Positions 31,533 to 42,394 are shown, counted from the stretch's first letter. The stretch: 64,000 nucleotides of DNA from Petaurus breviceps papuanus (GCA_028583685.1 JAMXIF010001178.1:186001-250000), one strand, 5' to 3'. A program made the numbers and translations. Notes: generated by a model not told the origin, from the letters alone.

Positions 31533-32533
31533 GTGAGAGCCCAAAGGCTGACATTCCTCCAGAAGACCGAACTTTTCCAGAAGCTCTCCTTATCTAGCTC
31601 TCTCTTCCCACCCCCCATCTTTCTAGGATCCCCCCCTCCCAAGGTGACCACTTCTCTCCTAACCCAGTCTATGTCCAGACTAATTGTGGGGCAACATTTC
31701 ACTCGAAAATCCAGAGGTTGTTATTTTGTTCAAAGTCCAATCATCTATATCATTGGATGGAAGAGATTGGAAGGGAGTATAGATACAGATAATCCAAAAA
31801 TTTGAATTAATTTTTAAAAAATCCTTTTTGGCTCAAAAATACTGCTACAAACAGGCTCCACATTTGAATATAGGTGTGTCAGATACTCTTGGATTTCACA
31901 AACTCTCAGCCCTAAAGAATGAAGGCACATTGTGAATCAGTCCCCAGCTTCTTCATTCTGCCCCCTTCACTTTCCTATACTATTCAGTCAGTCCATTCAG
32001 AAGACTAACAGCATCACTTCAATTCCTCCAATATTTACTAAACTCCTAATATGTGCTGGGCATTATGGATACCAAAACAAAAAGGAAACAATTTCTTCAC
32101 TCAAGGGATATATTCTACCAAGGGGAAGCAACTCATGCCTAGATAAAGAAGCAGCAAGATAGGCAGTTTCTACTTTCCCTTTCAGCTTTCTTGGGGTTCT
32201 GAATCACCTTCTCTGGAATCTGGTAGAATTTTATTTCAAAGGCCTTACTCTCAATTTCTGCTGGGCTCAGTAAAGGAGTGAATAGAAATGGTCAGTCCGT
32301 ACTTGAGTGAAATAGGGCAATAAAGTTAACGCTAACATCAAAACCCAACTTGCTGTCATGTGTATAATCAATACTAGGGTGTGCTGAATTAATCTGGTAC
32401 AAAATTCCAGGTCAGACCACAAGGATCTCATTCTTTATAATTTATTAGACTTAATTTTATAGTCTGCCCTATTAAAAAAATGCAGTTTTGAGAGGAGCTC
32501 AAGAGTATGAAATGGGTGGTTCCTTTTTTGCAG
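31533..32533. other. intron 3
   Basis: Mostly unplaced sequence with one dispersed-repeat head near 32040-32130 ('ACTCCTAATATGTGCTGGGC'). It ends in two competing acceptors, at 32533 and 32569. Confidence 0.6.
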
Positions 32534-32569
32534 GAAGGTGTTTTTCCTAAATGGTTTGTACCTCTACAG
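32534..32569 (+). promoter_or_regulatory. GPSM1: possible 36-nt extension of GPSM1 exon 4 from an upstream acceptor
   Basis: The AG at 32532-32533 lies behind a strong pyrimidine run (TTCCTTTTTTGCAG). The 36 bases from there to the standard acceptor contain no stop and keep frame, reading EGVFPKWFVPLQ before VGEAR. Its use would insert 12 residues in the loop between TPR 2 and TPR 3. The upstream pyrimidine tract looks better than that of the standard site. No transcript evidence is available here, so this is a candidate only. Confidence 0.4.
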
Positions 32570-32712
32570 GTGGGGGAAGCAAGGGCCCTCTACAACATCG
32601 GTAATGTGTATCATGCCAAGGGGAAGCAGCTGTCCTGGAACTCTGCCCAGGACCCAGGCCACCTGCCCCTGGATGTCCGGGAGACACTGCAGAAAGCTTC
32701 AGAATTCTATGA
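32570..32712 (+). CDS. GPSM1: GPSM1 coding exon 4, TPR 3
   Basis: Reads VGEARALYNIGNVYHAKGKQ then LSWNSAQDPGHLPLDVRETL and QKASEFYE, with the last Glu codon split GA/G across the donor GTGAGT. NIGNVYHAKGKQLSW is the clearest GPSM1-versus-GPSM2 marker; GPSM2 has NLGNVYHAKGKSFG. The chosen start at 32570 follows CCTCTACAG and gives the family-standard join GDK-VGEAR. A second AG, 36 nt upstream (TTTTTTGCAG ending at 32533), is also in frame and is described separately. The human protein has two extra residues near the Trp-Asn; the rat form, as recalled, is the same length as here. Confidence 0.97.
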
Positions 32713-32916
32713 GTGAGTAACCACTTGGGATACACCTTGTCAGCTCCAGCCAAAGCATAGGTTTAGGTCTTCTTTTCTGGCTCAGACTTTCCAATGGGAG
32801 GTTATTGGGAGCTGGGGCAATAAGTGAACCTTACATCAGAAGAGGGGAGGCTAGGCCATGGCCCTCAGCACTATAAGCAGGAATGATTACTCAGATGGAC
32901 TCTTGGGATCCCACAG

Positions 32917-33040
32917 GCGGAACCTGTCTCTGGTGAAGGAGCTGGGAGACCGGGCTGCCCAGGGCCGGGCCTATGGGAACCTTGGCAACACCCAGTACCT
33001 CCTAGGAAATTTTAGTGAAGCCATCACCTTCCACAAGGAG
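32917..33040 (+). CDS. GPSM1: GPSM1 coding exon 5, TPR 4
   Basis: Acceptor GGATCCCACAG, donor GAG/GTAAGT. The first base completes the Glu codon from exon 4, then RNLSLVKELGDRAAQGRAYG and NLGNTQYLLGNFSEAITFHK, ending in Glu at phase 0. This is a full TPR with the Leu-Gly-Asn signature. The intron before it (32713-32916) is only 204 bp and holds no repeat that I recognise, the shortest gap between exons here. NTQYLLGNFSEAITF differs from the human NTHYLLGNFTEATTF, as recalled, at a few outward-facing positions only. Confidence 0.97.
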
Positions 33041-33172
33041 GTAAGTGATTATCCCTGGGGCCTTTTTCCTCCTTCTGGGGTCATGTGTCTCTTGAAGCAT
33101 GGAATTGCTTAAGAAACAACCTCCTCTTTTTACAGAGGAAAAAGGGTTTTATTCCTGCTAACAGCCAGTTAA

Positions 33173-33412
33173 GTGCAGCGAGGTGGGACAGTGAATAGAG
33201 TGGAGTCAGGAACATTCATCTTCCTGAGTTAAAATCTGCCCTCAGACACTCACTAGCTGTGTGACCCTGGGCAAGTCATCTAAACCTGTTTGCCTCGATT
33301 TTCTCATCTGTAAAATGAGCTAGAGGAGGAAATGGCAAATCACTCTAGTATCTTTGCTCCCAAAACCCCAGAGGGGTTGCAGAGTCAGACACGACTGGAA
33401 AAGCTAAACAAC
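33173..33412 (+). mobile_element. Mar1 CORE-SINE with Bov-B-like tail
   Basis: Forward copy in intron 5: head with GTGGGACAGTGAATAGAG, CORE 'CTCATCTGTAAAATGAGCTA' and tail 'CAGAGTCAGACACGACTGGA'. Confidence 0.85.
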
Positions 33413-33619
33413 ACAGTGGTTAAGTCAGAACTAGATTCAAGGTCTCTTGACTCCCAATGTGGTGTTCTTTTGACAAGTACCAATACCCCACACACACACA
33501 TACACATGCATACAATCCCTGCAGATTGTTCTACATGGGACTTAGTCTCCAAAGAGGAACAAAGAGCTAAATGAGACACAAAGACCTAGTTCTCTTACAC
33601 ATAATGGATATGATTTGAA

Positions 33620-33905
33620 CATGTTGAGTCAGGAGATGTCTGTGGAACATCTAATTCAAGATATCCTAGTTGTGATATGGGACTGGAGTTTAAGAGAGAG
33701 ACTAGGACCAGCTATATATGTGAATCATGTGCATAGAAATGATCATCAAATTGAGAGGAACTGACGAAGTCCCCGCGCAAGACTGTAGAAAGCAAAGAGA
33801 AGAGGGACCGGGACAGAGGTGTGCCTTGGGGGACACACACTGTGAAATGTGGAGGGGACCCCCTGTTAGTGATTAGGATCAAATGAGAAAACATATATAA
33901 AGCAC
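33620..33905. repeat. dispersed repeat, same family as 24095
   Basis: 'CTGTGGAACATCTAATTCAA' and 'GTGTGCCTTGGGGGACACA' parallel the copy at 25880-26040. Confidence 0.5.
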
Positions 33906-34044
33906 TTTGCAAACCGTTATGTGAACCATATAAATGCTAGCTATGATTCTCTTACCTCCTCTGCTTCCCTATGCCTCCAGATAGGACTAACTGAATTGTA
34001 CTCAACCTCCTGGCACCAAGGCTCCTTCTCTGCCTCCAAAGCCT

Positions 34045-34285
34045 CTAGGTGGCATAGTAGATTGAGTGCTGAACTTTGATTCAGGAAGCCCTAAGTTCAA
34101 ATTCTGACTCAGATACTTACTACCTATGTGATCCTGGGCAAATTACTTAATGTGCCTGTTTCCTCATCAGTAAATGGAGATAATAATAGCACCTACCTCT
34201 AAGGGTCATTGTTGAGGATAATATGAGAGAGTTGGAAAGTGTTTTACAAACCTTAAAGTGTTGTATAAATGCTGGCCAACATTCT
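34045..34285 (+). repeat. MIR, nearly full length
   Basis: 'GGTGGCATAGTAGATTGAGT', 'GTTTCCTCATCAGTAAATGG' and 'GTTGTATAAATGCTGGCCA'. Confidence 0.8.
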
Positions 34286-34837
34286 TATTAAATGGTTGAT
34301 TGCTTATCTTGATTGGAGGAGTTTTGTGACAAAAACAATGCAGAAGCATGATGGAGAACAGCAGATGCAAGCTATACATAACAGACCTTCAGTTTCACAT
34401 CCAACCCTCTTTTTCTGTTCTGCTGCATATGTGAAAATGCCAATTTTATTTGCTGTTTGTTGAGTTCAGAATAAAAATAAACTAAATAAAGAGATAAAGG
34501 AAATCAGTGGGTAATCCATGACTAGAAATTCCAGTTAACTTTGGAATTCACTTAGTGGTTAATTATTTTGTAGACAAATTTAGCTCAACTTTTAAAAGTT
34601 TATTGTTCCTGAGTACAAACTGCCTGTTGCTAGGTGGAAGAATTATCTACCCATGGTAGATAATTGAGAGGATCTTGGTTCTTCCTCAAGGCCCAGAGGA
34701 GGGTGGAGCCTCCTCTTATTTCGCCGCCACCCCCATTTGTTTTCAGTAGCAGAATTTATGAGAACAATGCCCATTCAATGAGTACTCATTCATTACTTTT
34801 CCTCCATAAGCTCTATGTATGAATCTTTGTTTTTCAG
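34286..34837. other. end of intron 5, nothing named
   Basis: AT-rich unique-looking sequence up to the exon 6 acceptor. Confidence 0.5.
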
Positions 34838-34953
34838 AGACTTGCCATTGCCAAGGAATTTGGAGACAAAGCAGCTGAAAGGAGAGCATACAGTAACCTA
34901 GGGAATGCCCACATCTTCCTGGGGCGATTTGATGTCTCAGCAGAATACTACAA
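34838..34953 (+). CDS. GPSM1: GPSM1 coding exon 6, TPR 5
   Basis: Acceptor TTTGTTTTTCAG, donor AA/GTAAGT. Reads RLAIAKEFGDKAAERRAYSN then LGNAHIFLGRFDVSAEYY and a split Lys codon. KEFGDKAAERRAYSNLGNA is almost invariant in the AGS3/LGN family. FDVSAEYY replaces the rat and human FDVAAEYY, as recalled. The phase on entry (0) and exit (2) agree with the neighbouring exons. Confidence 0.97.
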
Positions 34954-35149
34954 GTAAGTGGTCTTCCCGGGGCCATCTGGCTGTCTGGAGGCTAGAGCTA
35001 AGACCGTCCCTAATATGGTATTTGATTCCCTAGGAGCTCAAATTTGAAGGCCAAATCTTTTGAGGAGATGGCATTTGCTCTTGGCCTCAAGGGGATTTTG
35101 AAGATTCCCTCAAGGCCTTAGAAACAATATATAGATCCAAAAGAATATC

Positions 35150-35396
35150 AATGTTTAATCATTTCAGTGTCTCTGACTCTCTGTGACCCCTATCCACATG
35201 TTCTTGGCCAAGATACTTGAGTGGTTTGACATTTCTTTCTCCAGCTCATTTTATAGGAATAAGGAAACTAAGGTAAACAGGGTTAAGTGATTTGTCCAGG
35301 ATCATAAAAGCTAGTAAGTATCTGAGGCTGGATTTGAACTCAGGCCTTCCTGACTCCAGGCCCAACTCTCTCTATCCACTGAGCCACTAGCTGCCC
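35150..35396 (-). mobile_element. Mar1 CORE-SINE with Bov-B-like tail
   Basis: 'CAGTGTCTCTGACTCTCTGT' tail, 'AAGGAAACTAAGGTAAACAG' CORE and 'TTCCTGACTCCAGGCCCAA' head, reversed. Confidence 0.8.
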
Positions 35397-35807
35397 AAGA
35401 TATCTTTGGAGAAGATTTTGATAGACTAATGTTTGGTAAAAATCAGTTCATCCACAAGTAATTATTAAGCACTTAGTATTTGCCTGGCACAATGCTAAGC
35501 AATGGAGATACAAAGACAAAAGTGATGCCCCTGCCCTCAAGGAGCTTACTATCAGTTTCGGAAGCCACAAAGAGAATGAGATGTCCTTGGGGGATAAAAA
35601 TATGGGACAAAGTGTCCAGAGTCCCAGATCACTGCTCTTCTTTCCCTACCTCTCTCACATATGTAGCCAAAAGGTCCACAGGAAAGGGTCCTAGTTCTTA
35701 TTTAGGAGAGTGACAGGTATCATAGAATTAGAGATGAAAAGGACCTTGGAGGCCTTCTGGTTCAAGTCCTTCATTTTATAGGCGAGGAATCGGAGGCTTA
35801 GAGAGGT

Positions 35808-37330
35808 TTGGTGGCCTTTTCTCCATCTTCATCCTCCTCCACCTTTGTACAGCTTTTGATGCTACTGACTGCCCTGTCTTCCTGGACATTCTCCTGTTTG
35901 GTTTTTCATGACGCTGCTCTCCTGCTTCTCTTCCTCCCTGTCCAACCATTCCTGCTTCTCCTCCTTTGCTTATTCATCGTCCGTGCCTCTCACAAACAGT
36001 GGGTGCACACCAAGGTCCTGTCCTGCGTCTTCTCCTTGCTCCCCTTAGTCTTTGATTTGGTGACATAAGCTCCCCTGGGTTTAATTATCATTTCTATACA
36101 CAGGATTTCCAGATCTGTATATCCAGCCCTAGTCTCTCTGCTAAGCTCCAGTCTCATGTCACAAATTTTTTATTGGACATTTTGAGCTAATTCCATTTGT
36201 TGTTCAGTCTTTCAGTTATGTCCAACTAACTCCTCATGGCCCTATTCACCATCCTGTCCATGAGGTTTTCTTGACAGAGATACTGGAGTGGTTTGCCATT
36301 TCCTTCTTCAGTGGATTAAGACAAACAGAAGCTAAGTGATTTGCCCAGGGTCACACAGCTAATGAGTGTCTAAGGTCAGATTTGAACTCAGATCTTCCTA
36401 ACTCCAGGCTCTATCCACTACACCACCTAGCTGTCTCCTGAATGTCCCATAGGCAACTTAAACTCAACATAGCCAAAACATAGCTCATTGTCTCTCCCAA
36501 AACCCAACCCTTTCCCATACATCCCCACTACTATTAAGGGCATCATCTCATATTCACACCTTGAGTGTCATTCTCAGCTCCTCACTTGTACCCCACATAT
36601 CCAATCAGTTGCCAAATCTCATAGTTTTTCCACAGTATTTCTCATGTCCTCTCAGCACTACTCACCCAGCTACCACCCCAGTTCATGTCCTCATCACTTC
36701 CCATCTAGCTGATTGCAATATCTTCCTTTTTGGTTTCTCTCCCTCAGCCTCTTCTCATTCCAGTCCAACTTCCACATAGTCACCAAGGTGATTTTCCTAA
36801 GCACAGGTCCCCTCATTGTCACCACCCTACTCAGTATAAACTGCAATGGCTCCCTATGATCAAATGTAAATGCCTCTGTTTGGCATTTAAAGCCTTTCAG
36901 ACCCTGGACACTTCCTACCTTTCCAGTCTTTTTATATTTTATTCCCTCTTGGATCCAGCCTCCTCTGTGTTGCCCATGTAGTCATCTTCCCTCTCTGTGG
37001 CTTTGCACTAGCTGGCCCAGTGCCTGGAATGGCACTACCTCCTCACCTTGGACTCTTGGAATTCCTGGTTTCCTTCAAGTCTCAGTTCAAGTGCCACCTA
37101 CATGAGCTTTCCCTGATCCCCACCCCCTCTACTGCTAGCGCCTTCCCTCCCCAAACTACCTTGTTTTCATTTTGTTTTGTTTAGATATATTCTTGTGTAT
37201 GCACACGTCTTTGCCATTAGAAGTCCTTCAGGAAGGGAATTTTTCACTTTTGTCTTTATATCTCCAATGCCGTTGCCTGGCACATAATAAGCATTTAACA
37301 AATGTTTTGTCCATGAATTTCGTCAATTAG
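35808..37330 (+). mobile_element. long L2 LINE fragment with a Mar1 inserted
   Basis: 'GCTCCCCTGGGTTTAATTAT', 'CCAGCCCTAGTCTCTCTGCT', 'AACTTAAACTCAACATAGCC', 'CTGCAATGGCTCCCTATGAT' and 'CTGGCACATAATAAGCATTT' run in L2 order over about 1.3 kb. The Mar1 at 36195-36435 splits it. Confidence 0.85.
36195..36435 (-). mobile_element. Mar1 CORE-SINE inside L2
   Basis: 'TTTCAGTTATGTCCAACTAA' tail, 'GGATTAAGACAAACAGAAGC' CORE, 'CTAACTCCAGGCTCTATCCA' head, reversed. Confidence 0.85.
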
Positions 37331-37339
37331 CTAATTAAA

Positions 37340-37805
37340 TAAAAACTTAAGTGACCTCCCATCTCCTCCAGGATGTAACCTGTCCCTCTTCCCCACCTTT
37401 CTAGCCGTTTTTTATCTTAGACCCTCCCAAGTACCCTGTGACTCAGTGACCCTGGCCTCCTTACTGTTCCTCAGACAAGACACTCCACCTCTATCTCTCC
37501 ATTCTGGTCTTTTGCTGGCTGTCCCTCATGCCAGAAATGCCCTTCCTCCTCATTTCTGCCTCCTGGCTTCCTGTAAATTCCAGCTAAAATCCCACCTTCT
37601 GTGGGAATCCCTTCCCAGTCCCACTTAATTCTAGTGCCTTTTTCTCTGTTGATTTATCCTGTATGTAGCTTGTTTGGGCATAAATTGCTTACATGTTGTC
37701 TCCCCCATTAGACTGAGCTCAGATCAAATAATGTCTTTCACCTCAGTTTGTATCCCCAGTTCTTAGCATTGTGCCTGGTAGATAGCAGGTGCTTAATAAA
37801 TGTTT
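37340..37805 (+). mobile_element. second L2 3' end
   Basis: 'CCCTCATGCCAGAAATGCCC', 'CTGTGGGAATCCCTTCCCAG' and 'CAGGTGCTTAATAAATGTTT'. Confidence 0.8.
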
Positions 37806-38237
37806 CTTGACCAAGTGAGAGAAGCAGACTCAAGGGTCTTGACCCTTTGGGGATGGCTTCTGAGACAGTCAAGAGTATTCTTGAGGCTCACACCTCATCC
37901 CTATCCTCCCATTCTCCCCAAAACCTTTTCTACTGGGGAACCCTTTTTGAGAGGCTGGTTGGGAGAGCTGTTTGGTAAACTAAACAAGTTGCTTGCCCCC
38001 TGGTGGCCATTCTAGAAAGTGTAGGAGATGACAATGTCCCAGGGGTTGTTCATCTGAGGAAGATAAAACTATCCCCTGAAATACTAGCAGAGACATCCAG
38101 ATGCAGAGGTGTAAAGAAATGCCACCTCCCCAGGGGCACAGATTGCTTTAAGGGGCTACCAGAAAGGATGCTGGGACGTGTTCATTACACTTCCCTTTGA
38201 AGGAAACTCCAGTGGTTCATGTTTTTTTCTTAACCAC

Positions 38238-39083
38238 TGTAGAACCAAGCACCCCAGCGTCCCCAGGGTGGGCTGCCAATACAGGTTCTTGGATCTGCTT
38301 TGATAAAGGAAAGCAACTCAAAATGGGTTAACAAGCTTACTTTAATCAGTCAAACATGTATCGTTTACCTAGTTCAGGGGAAAAAGGTCAGCACCCCGAA
38401 CTTCAGAGTATACAGACAGAATTATCAAGACAGAGAAACAGATCAAGTAGACAGATTTCCAAACTGTCCAACCATTACATCCATACCAAATCAACATCTG
38501 GGTTTTTCAAAGCCAGGGGGCTCTCAACAATGGCTTTCCAGAGTCTCATCTGATCAAATCACAGAACACTTCTCAAAGTGAGCCCCAAAACAAAGCTTCA
38601 AATCAGGGTTTATATAGCCTTCTCCTGGCTCAGAGAATGTAACAACCTTCTGGACCCACTGGCCAATCAAAAAGTATCTACTGTGGGGCGGCCAGGTAGC
38701 ACAGTGAGTAAGAGCACCGGCTCCAGTGTTGAGAAGATCTGGAGATCGAATCCGGGGCTCAGACACTTAGCATCCACCCAGAAACACCTGGCCGTATAAC
38801 CTTGAGCAAGTTACTTAACCCCGATTGCTTAGGGGCGGCCAGGTGGCTCAGCGAGTAAGAGCACCGGCTCCAGTGTTGGGACGACCTGGAGATCTAATCC
38901 TGGGCTCAGACACTCAGCACCACACCCAGAAATAACTGGCCTTGTAACCTTGAGCAAGTTACTTAACCCCAATTGCTTAAAAAAAAAAAAGTATCTACTG
39001 AAAAACAAGCCTCCCACCCCAGGCTCCAGGTGCACTTTAGCCTAGGGGCAGGGAAGATCTTAAAAATTTACATTCCCATTACA
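38238..39083 (-). mobile_element. solo LTR fossil of an endogenous retrovirus
   Basis: 846 bp, including a SINE dimer, beginning TG and ending CA, with the 5-bp direct repeat ACCAC at 38233-38237 and 39084-39088. On the minus strand it shows CCAAT-like (TTGATTGGCC) and TATA-like (CTATATAAACC) promoter parts, so it faces against GPSM1. It lies in intron 6, about 0.6 kb upstream of exon 7. A partial copy of the same family is at 20281. Family name unknown to me. No internal viral region remains. Confidence 0.8.
38684..38985 (+). mobile_element. dimeric SINE inserted in the LTR
   Basis: Two SINE units (38684-38831 and 38832-38985) join head to tail with no A tract between them: the first ends 'CCCCGATTGCTTA' and the second starts 'GGGGCGGCCAGGTGGCTCAG'. 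One A tail ends the second. A perfect 15-bp repeat AAAAAGTATCTACTG (38669-38683, 38986-39000) brackets the pair, so they entered together. Confidence 0.88.
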
Positions 39084-39665
39084 ACCACCCCCAACCCAGG
39101 CCACATCCACAACCCTCACGATACCCTTAAACCTGACCCTGAACATGTTCCCCTTCTTGGATATGATGTCTTGACAATGATCCTATTCTGAGCATGACCC
39201 TACCCATCCATCACCTACCTACCTACCCATCTCTCTACAATTTCTGCTTTGGGATGAGAATCGATTGAGCAGAGGAGATTAAGGAGGAATTATTTGACCT
39301 CCTACCTACAAAACAGGACCAGATCATGATAGATGACATTCAACCCAGTCTTCTCCGTCCATTTCTCATGCAACCCTCCCATATCACCAACTAGCTACAT
39401 GAGGCACTCTGAATCTCAGTTTTTTCATATTTATCATACCATAGCTCTAGAGCTGGAAGAAGGCCAGCCCTTGAGGCCCAAGGAGGTTGTGACTTGCCTA
39501 AGGTCACACAGGTAGGAAGTATCAGAGGAATGAAAGGAGGGGATTCAAGTTGGTGGTCTCTAGGGCTCCTCTTAGTTCTAACATTCTGTGACTCTCTCCT
39601 GACTGCCCCAGATCTCTTTCCTGGCAGCCTGGCCTGATGGGAAAATCTTTTTATCCTAAATGCAG

Positions 39666-39821
39666 AAAGACCCTCCAGCTGTCCCGGCAACTGAAGGACC
39701 AGGCTGTGGAGGCCCAGGCCTGCTACAGCCTTGGCAACACCTACACACTTCTACAGGACTATGAGCGTGCGGTTGAGTACCACCTTCGACACCTGGTGAT
39801 CGCCCAGGAGCTGGGGGACAG
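39666..39821 (+). CDS. GPSM1: GPSM1 coding exon 7, TPR 6
   Basis: Acceptor ATCCTAAATGCAG, donor AG/GTACGT. Completes Lys, then KTLQLSRQLKDQAVEAQACY, SLGNTYTLLQDYERAVEYHL and RHLVIAQELGD plus two bases of Arg. It is the longest of the TPR exons after exon 2 (156 bp). QAVEAQACYSLGNTYTLLQDYE is a strong family signature. It sits about 580 bp downstream of a solo LTR (38238-39083) and about 150 bp upstream of a TG microsatellite. The frame stays open some 80 codons into the intron, through the TG repeat, without sign of coding. Confidence 0.97.
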
Positions 39822-39968
39822 GTACGTATACCTGCTTGTCTCCTTGAAGCCTTTGAAGACAGCCACGGGTCCTGCTCTGTTAGACACTGGGGCTGGGCTG
39901 CAGAAGAGGCCTGGGATGAGGGCAATAGTTGATGACCACAAAAAAGAGAATATGACCAGGGAAGGAAG

Positions 39969-40048
39969 GGTGTGTGTGTGTGTGTGCGTGTGTGCGCGTG
40001 CGTGCGTGTGCGTGTGTGTGTGTGTGCATGTGCGTGTGTGTGTGTGTG
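39969..40048 (+). repeat. (TG)n microsatellite
   Basis: TG repeats with CG interruptions in intron 7, about 150 bp after the exon 7 donor. Confidence 0.97.
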
Positions 40049-40212
40049 ACTATGAAGAGAGATTCTAAATTTCTGGAGAACAGGGCTGATGAGTCCTGTC
40101 AGACTTCCAGCATGTTCCCCAAGGAGTCACACCTATGATCTCTGAAGACCAAGATTTTGTCCCCTACACCTCTCAGTCCTGCACCCCCCTCCCCATCCCC
40201 AGTGCTCTAGTC

Positions 40213-40390
40213 CAGGGGTGAGCAATCTGCAGCCTTGAGGAAGTTTGGCCCTTTGACTGAATCCAAACTTCAAAGAACCAATCCCCCTAATAAAAGGATT
40301 TGTTCTGTAAAATTTGAACTCAATCAAAAGCTGCACGAAAGGACCTAGAAGGCTGCATGTGACCTTGAGCCTGCAGATTCCTCACCCCTG
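40213..40390. mobile_element. hAT (Charlie-like) non-autonomous fossil
   Basis: Inverted ends CAGGGGTGAGCAATCTGCAG and CCTGCAGATTCCTCACCCCT. Core 'TAATAAAAGGATTTGTTCTG'. Confidence 0.85.
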
Positions 40391-41310
40391 TATCCTCTCC
40401 CAGAGGAGGAAAGATGGCAAATGCAGCAGAATTGTGGGTTTGTCCTGCCACTAGATGGAGCAACGACATCAAATTTGTAAAGAAGGGACAAGAGCGAATT
40501 GGGGAAGCTGGTGTTGCAATGCCAGGGGAACCCCTGGTATAAGGGGAAGAGTCCCTGAACTTTGCTATTCCCCAACTGGGGCACAATTTAGGACTTGGAG
40601 CAGCAGGAAATGGTGACTCTCTAAGACTAGACCCATTTGGCTTGACCAGATTATGGGTCAGACCTGTTTAAACGGCCCAGACTTTTTGGGTCAGACCCAT
40701 TTAACTGGGCACTTACGTCACCTCTGCAAGATGATTTTCCTAAACAATCTGGCTGACCAAACATTTTATACTGACCCTTCCCACATTCAATGGCTCATAC
40801 ATTAATTCATTCACCCTATTTATATTTGATCACCACTTATGTGAAAGAACCCAAACGGTCAAACAAAGTCCCTATTTTAAAGGCGAACACCCACTGGAAC
40901 TGTGACTGGGGCTGCCCTTAGGGAACGCTGCCTTGTGGTGAGTCTCTTCCTAGGTTGGGGAAAATGGCAGGGACCTTAAACCCAGGCTGACTTTAGAGAA
41001 AGTACCCAAACTCTGTACATTGTCTTCCTCCTATCTGAAAAATGCCACCCTCACCTCACTGCTTTGGTGATGTCAGAACCATTATTTTTTATTACGTTGC
41101 AGGGATTTTGAACACAAGGCGGAGGTGGGGAATTTAAAAATAGACTCTACTGTTCAGAAGTCACTTTTAGCTTGGTCTTGATGAGATGTTTTTTTGATGT
41201 GAGTTGAAGGGAAAAGGTTAAAGGGAAAGGGTGATGCAAGACTGCCTGGACTGTTAGCTCCTGTCTCACTGTGGAATGAATGGGTCTTGATGATGTTTCC
41301 TGTTTGACAG
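40391..41310. other. rest of intron 7, nothing named
   Basis: Unique-looking sequence to the exon 8 acceptor. No ORF with recognised content. Confidence 0.5.
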
Positions 41311-41419
41311 AGTGGGCGAGGGCCGAGCCTGCTGGAGTCTGGGAAATGCTTATGTGTCCCTAGGAAGTCATGAGCAAGCAGTGACCTTTGCCAAGAAACA
41401 CCTCGAGATCTCCCATGAG
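41311..41419 (+). CDS. GPSM1: GPSM1 coding exon 8, TPR 7
   Basis: Acceptor TTTCCTGTTTGACAG, donor GAG/GTGAGA. The first base completes Arg, then VGEGRACWSLGNAYVSLGSH and EQAVTFAKKHLEISHE, ending at phase 0. GRACWSLGNAYVS is diagnostic for the last TPRs of AGS3. The human protein reads SMGRPAQALTFAKKHLQISQE here, as recalled, so SHEQAV is a marsupial-side variant, closer to the HDQAM of GPSM2. Confidence 0.97.
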
Positions 41420-41844
41420 GTGAGATGAGTCTCTCCCACCCAAAGATGTTTAGTTTGCAAATCAGGCCTGCTGGTGACCTTCCATGGTGTCCTGGGTGGT
41501 TCTGGAAATCCCTAATCAATGACTTTTTTTCTTCATCATTTTTTAAAAGATTTATTTACTATTAGTTTACAACATTCAATTCCACAAGCTTTAATGACTT
41601 TGTTTAAGGACATTTTAAATCCTCTATCTTCAGGGAAAACACAGTATGGGGATCAGATGATCTTAAAGGATCCTTTCAGCTCTAAAATTCTAAGATCTAG
41701 CGCCTAGATGAGGGCCAAAAGAGAAAGTTGAAATTCCTTTGGTCTAGTGCTCAGAGAGGATGAAAGAACCCTGGACTTGAAATTAGGAAAACTGGTTTAA
41801 ATTCCAGCACTGATATATCTAATTGTATGACCCTGAACAAACTC

Positions 41845-42035
41845 ATTGTAGCAGAAAGTTCGCTGGATTTAAAGTCAGAAAGACCCAGGTTCAAATCCCA
41901 CTTTAGATATTAACTAGCTGTATGACCCTAGGCAAGTCATTTAAACATTCTGTGCCTCAGTTTCCCCCTCTGTAAAATGAAGAGGTTGGGTTCTACAGTC
42001 TCCGAAGTCCTTTTAGGTTCTAAATCTAAGGCTGT
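41845..42035 (+). repeat. MIR
   Basis: 'AGACCCAGGTTCAAATCCCA', 'GTGCCTCAGTTTCCCCCTCT'. Confidence 0.8.
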
Positions 42036-42104
42036 ATGGCCTCTGGGATCCCTAGTCCTGTAATTTGAAAAATAGGAATAAAAATATTTGTATTACCTGC
42101 CCTT

Positions 42105-42335
42105 TTTTTAAGCTTGCATTTATTATAAAGCACTTTAAGGCTTGCAAAGTGCTCTAAATACATTTTCTCATTCTGTTCTCACAGTAACTGTTTTAAATCT
42201 GAGCAAACTGAAACAAAGAGAAATCCCCTTACTTCCTCAGAATTACACAGCAAGCAAGTGTTTGAGGCAAGATTTGAACGCAGGCCTTGATTCCAACTCT
42301 GTATTCTTGTACCTCTCCAGTATAGTGATAAGGAA
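42105..42335 (-). repeat. MIR
   Basis: 'TTTATTATAAAGCACTTTAA', 'CACAGCAAGCAAGTGTTTGA', 'GATTTGAACGCAGGCCTT'. Confidence 0.75.
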
Positions 42336-42394
42336 AGCACTTTATAAACATTAAATTTAAATATGAATTACTTTGTTTAAGGACATTTAAGGCT

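Noticed and set aside
31533-31805. Open extension of exon 3 past its donor
   Set aside because: The GTGAGA donor and the exact join to exon 4 match the family protein; the intron peptide has no homology and stops at 31805.
39822-40068. Open extension of exon 7 into a TG repeat
   Set aside because: A clear donor precedes it and the extension encodes Cys-Val repeats.
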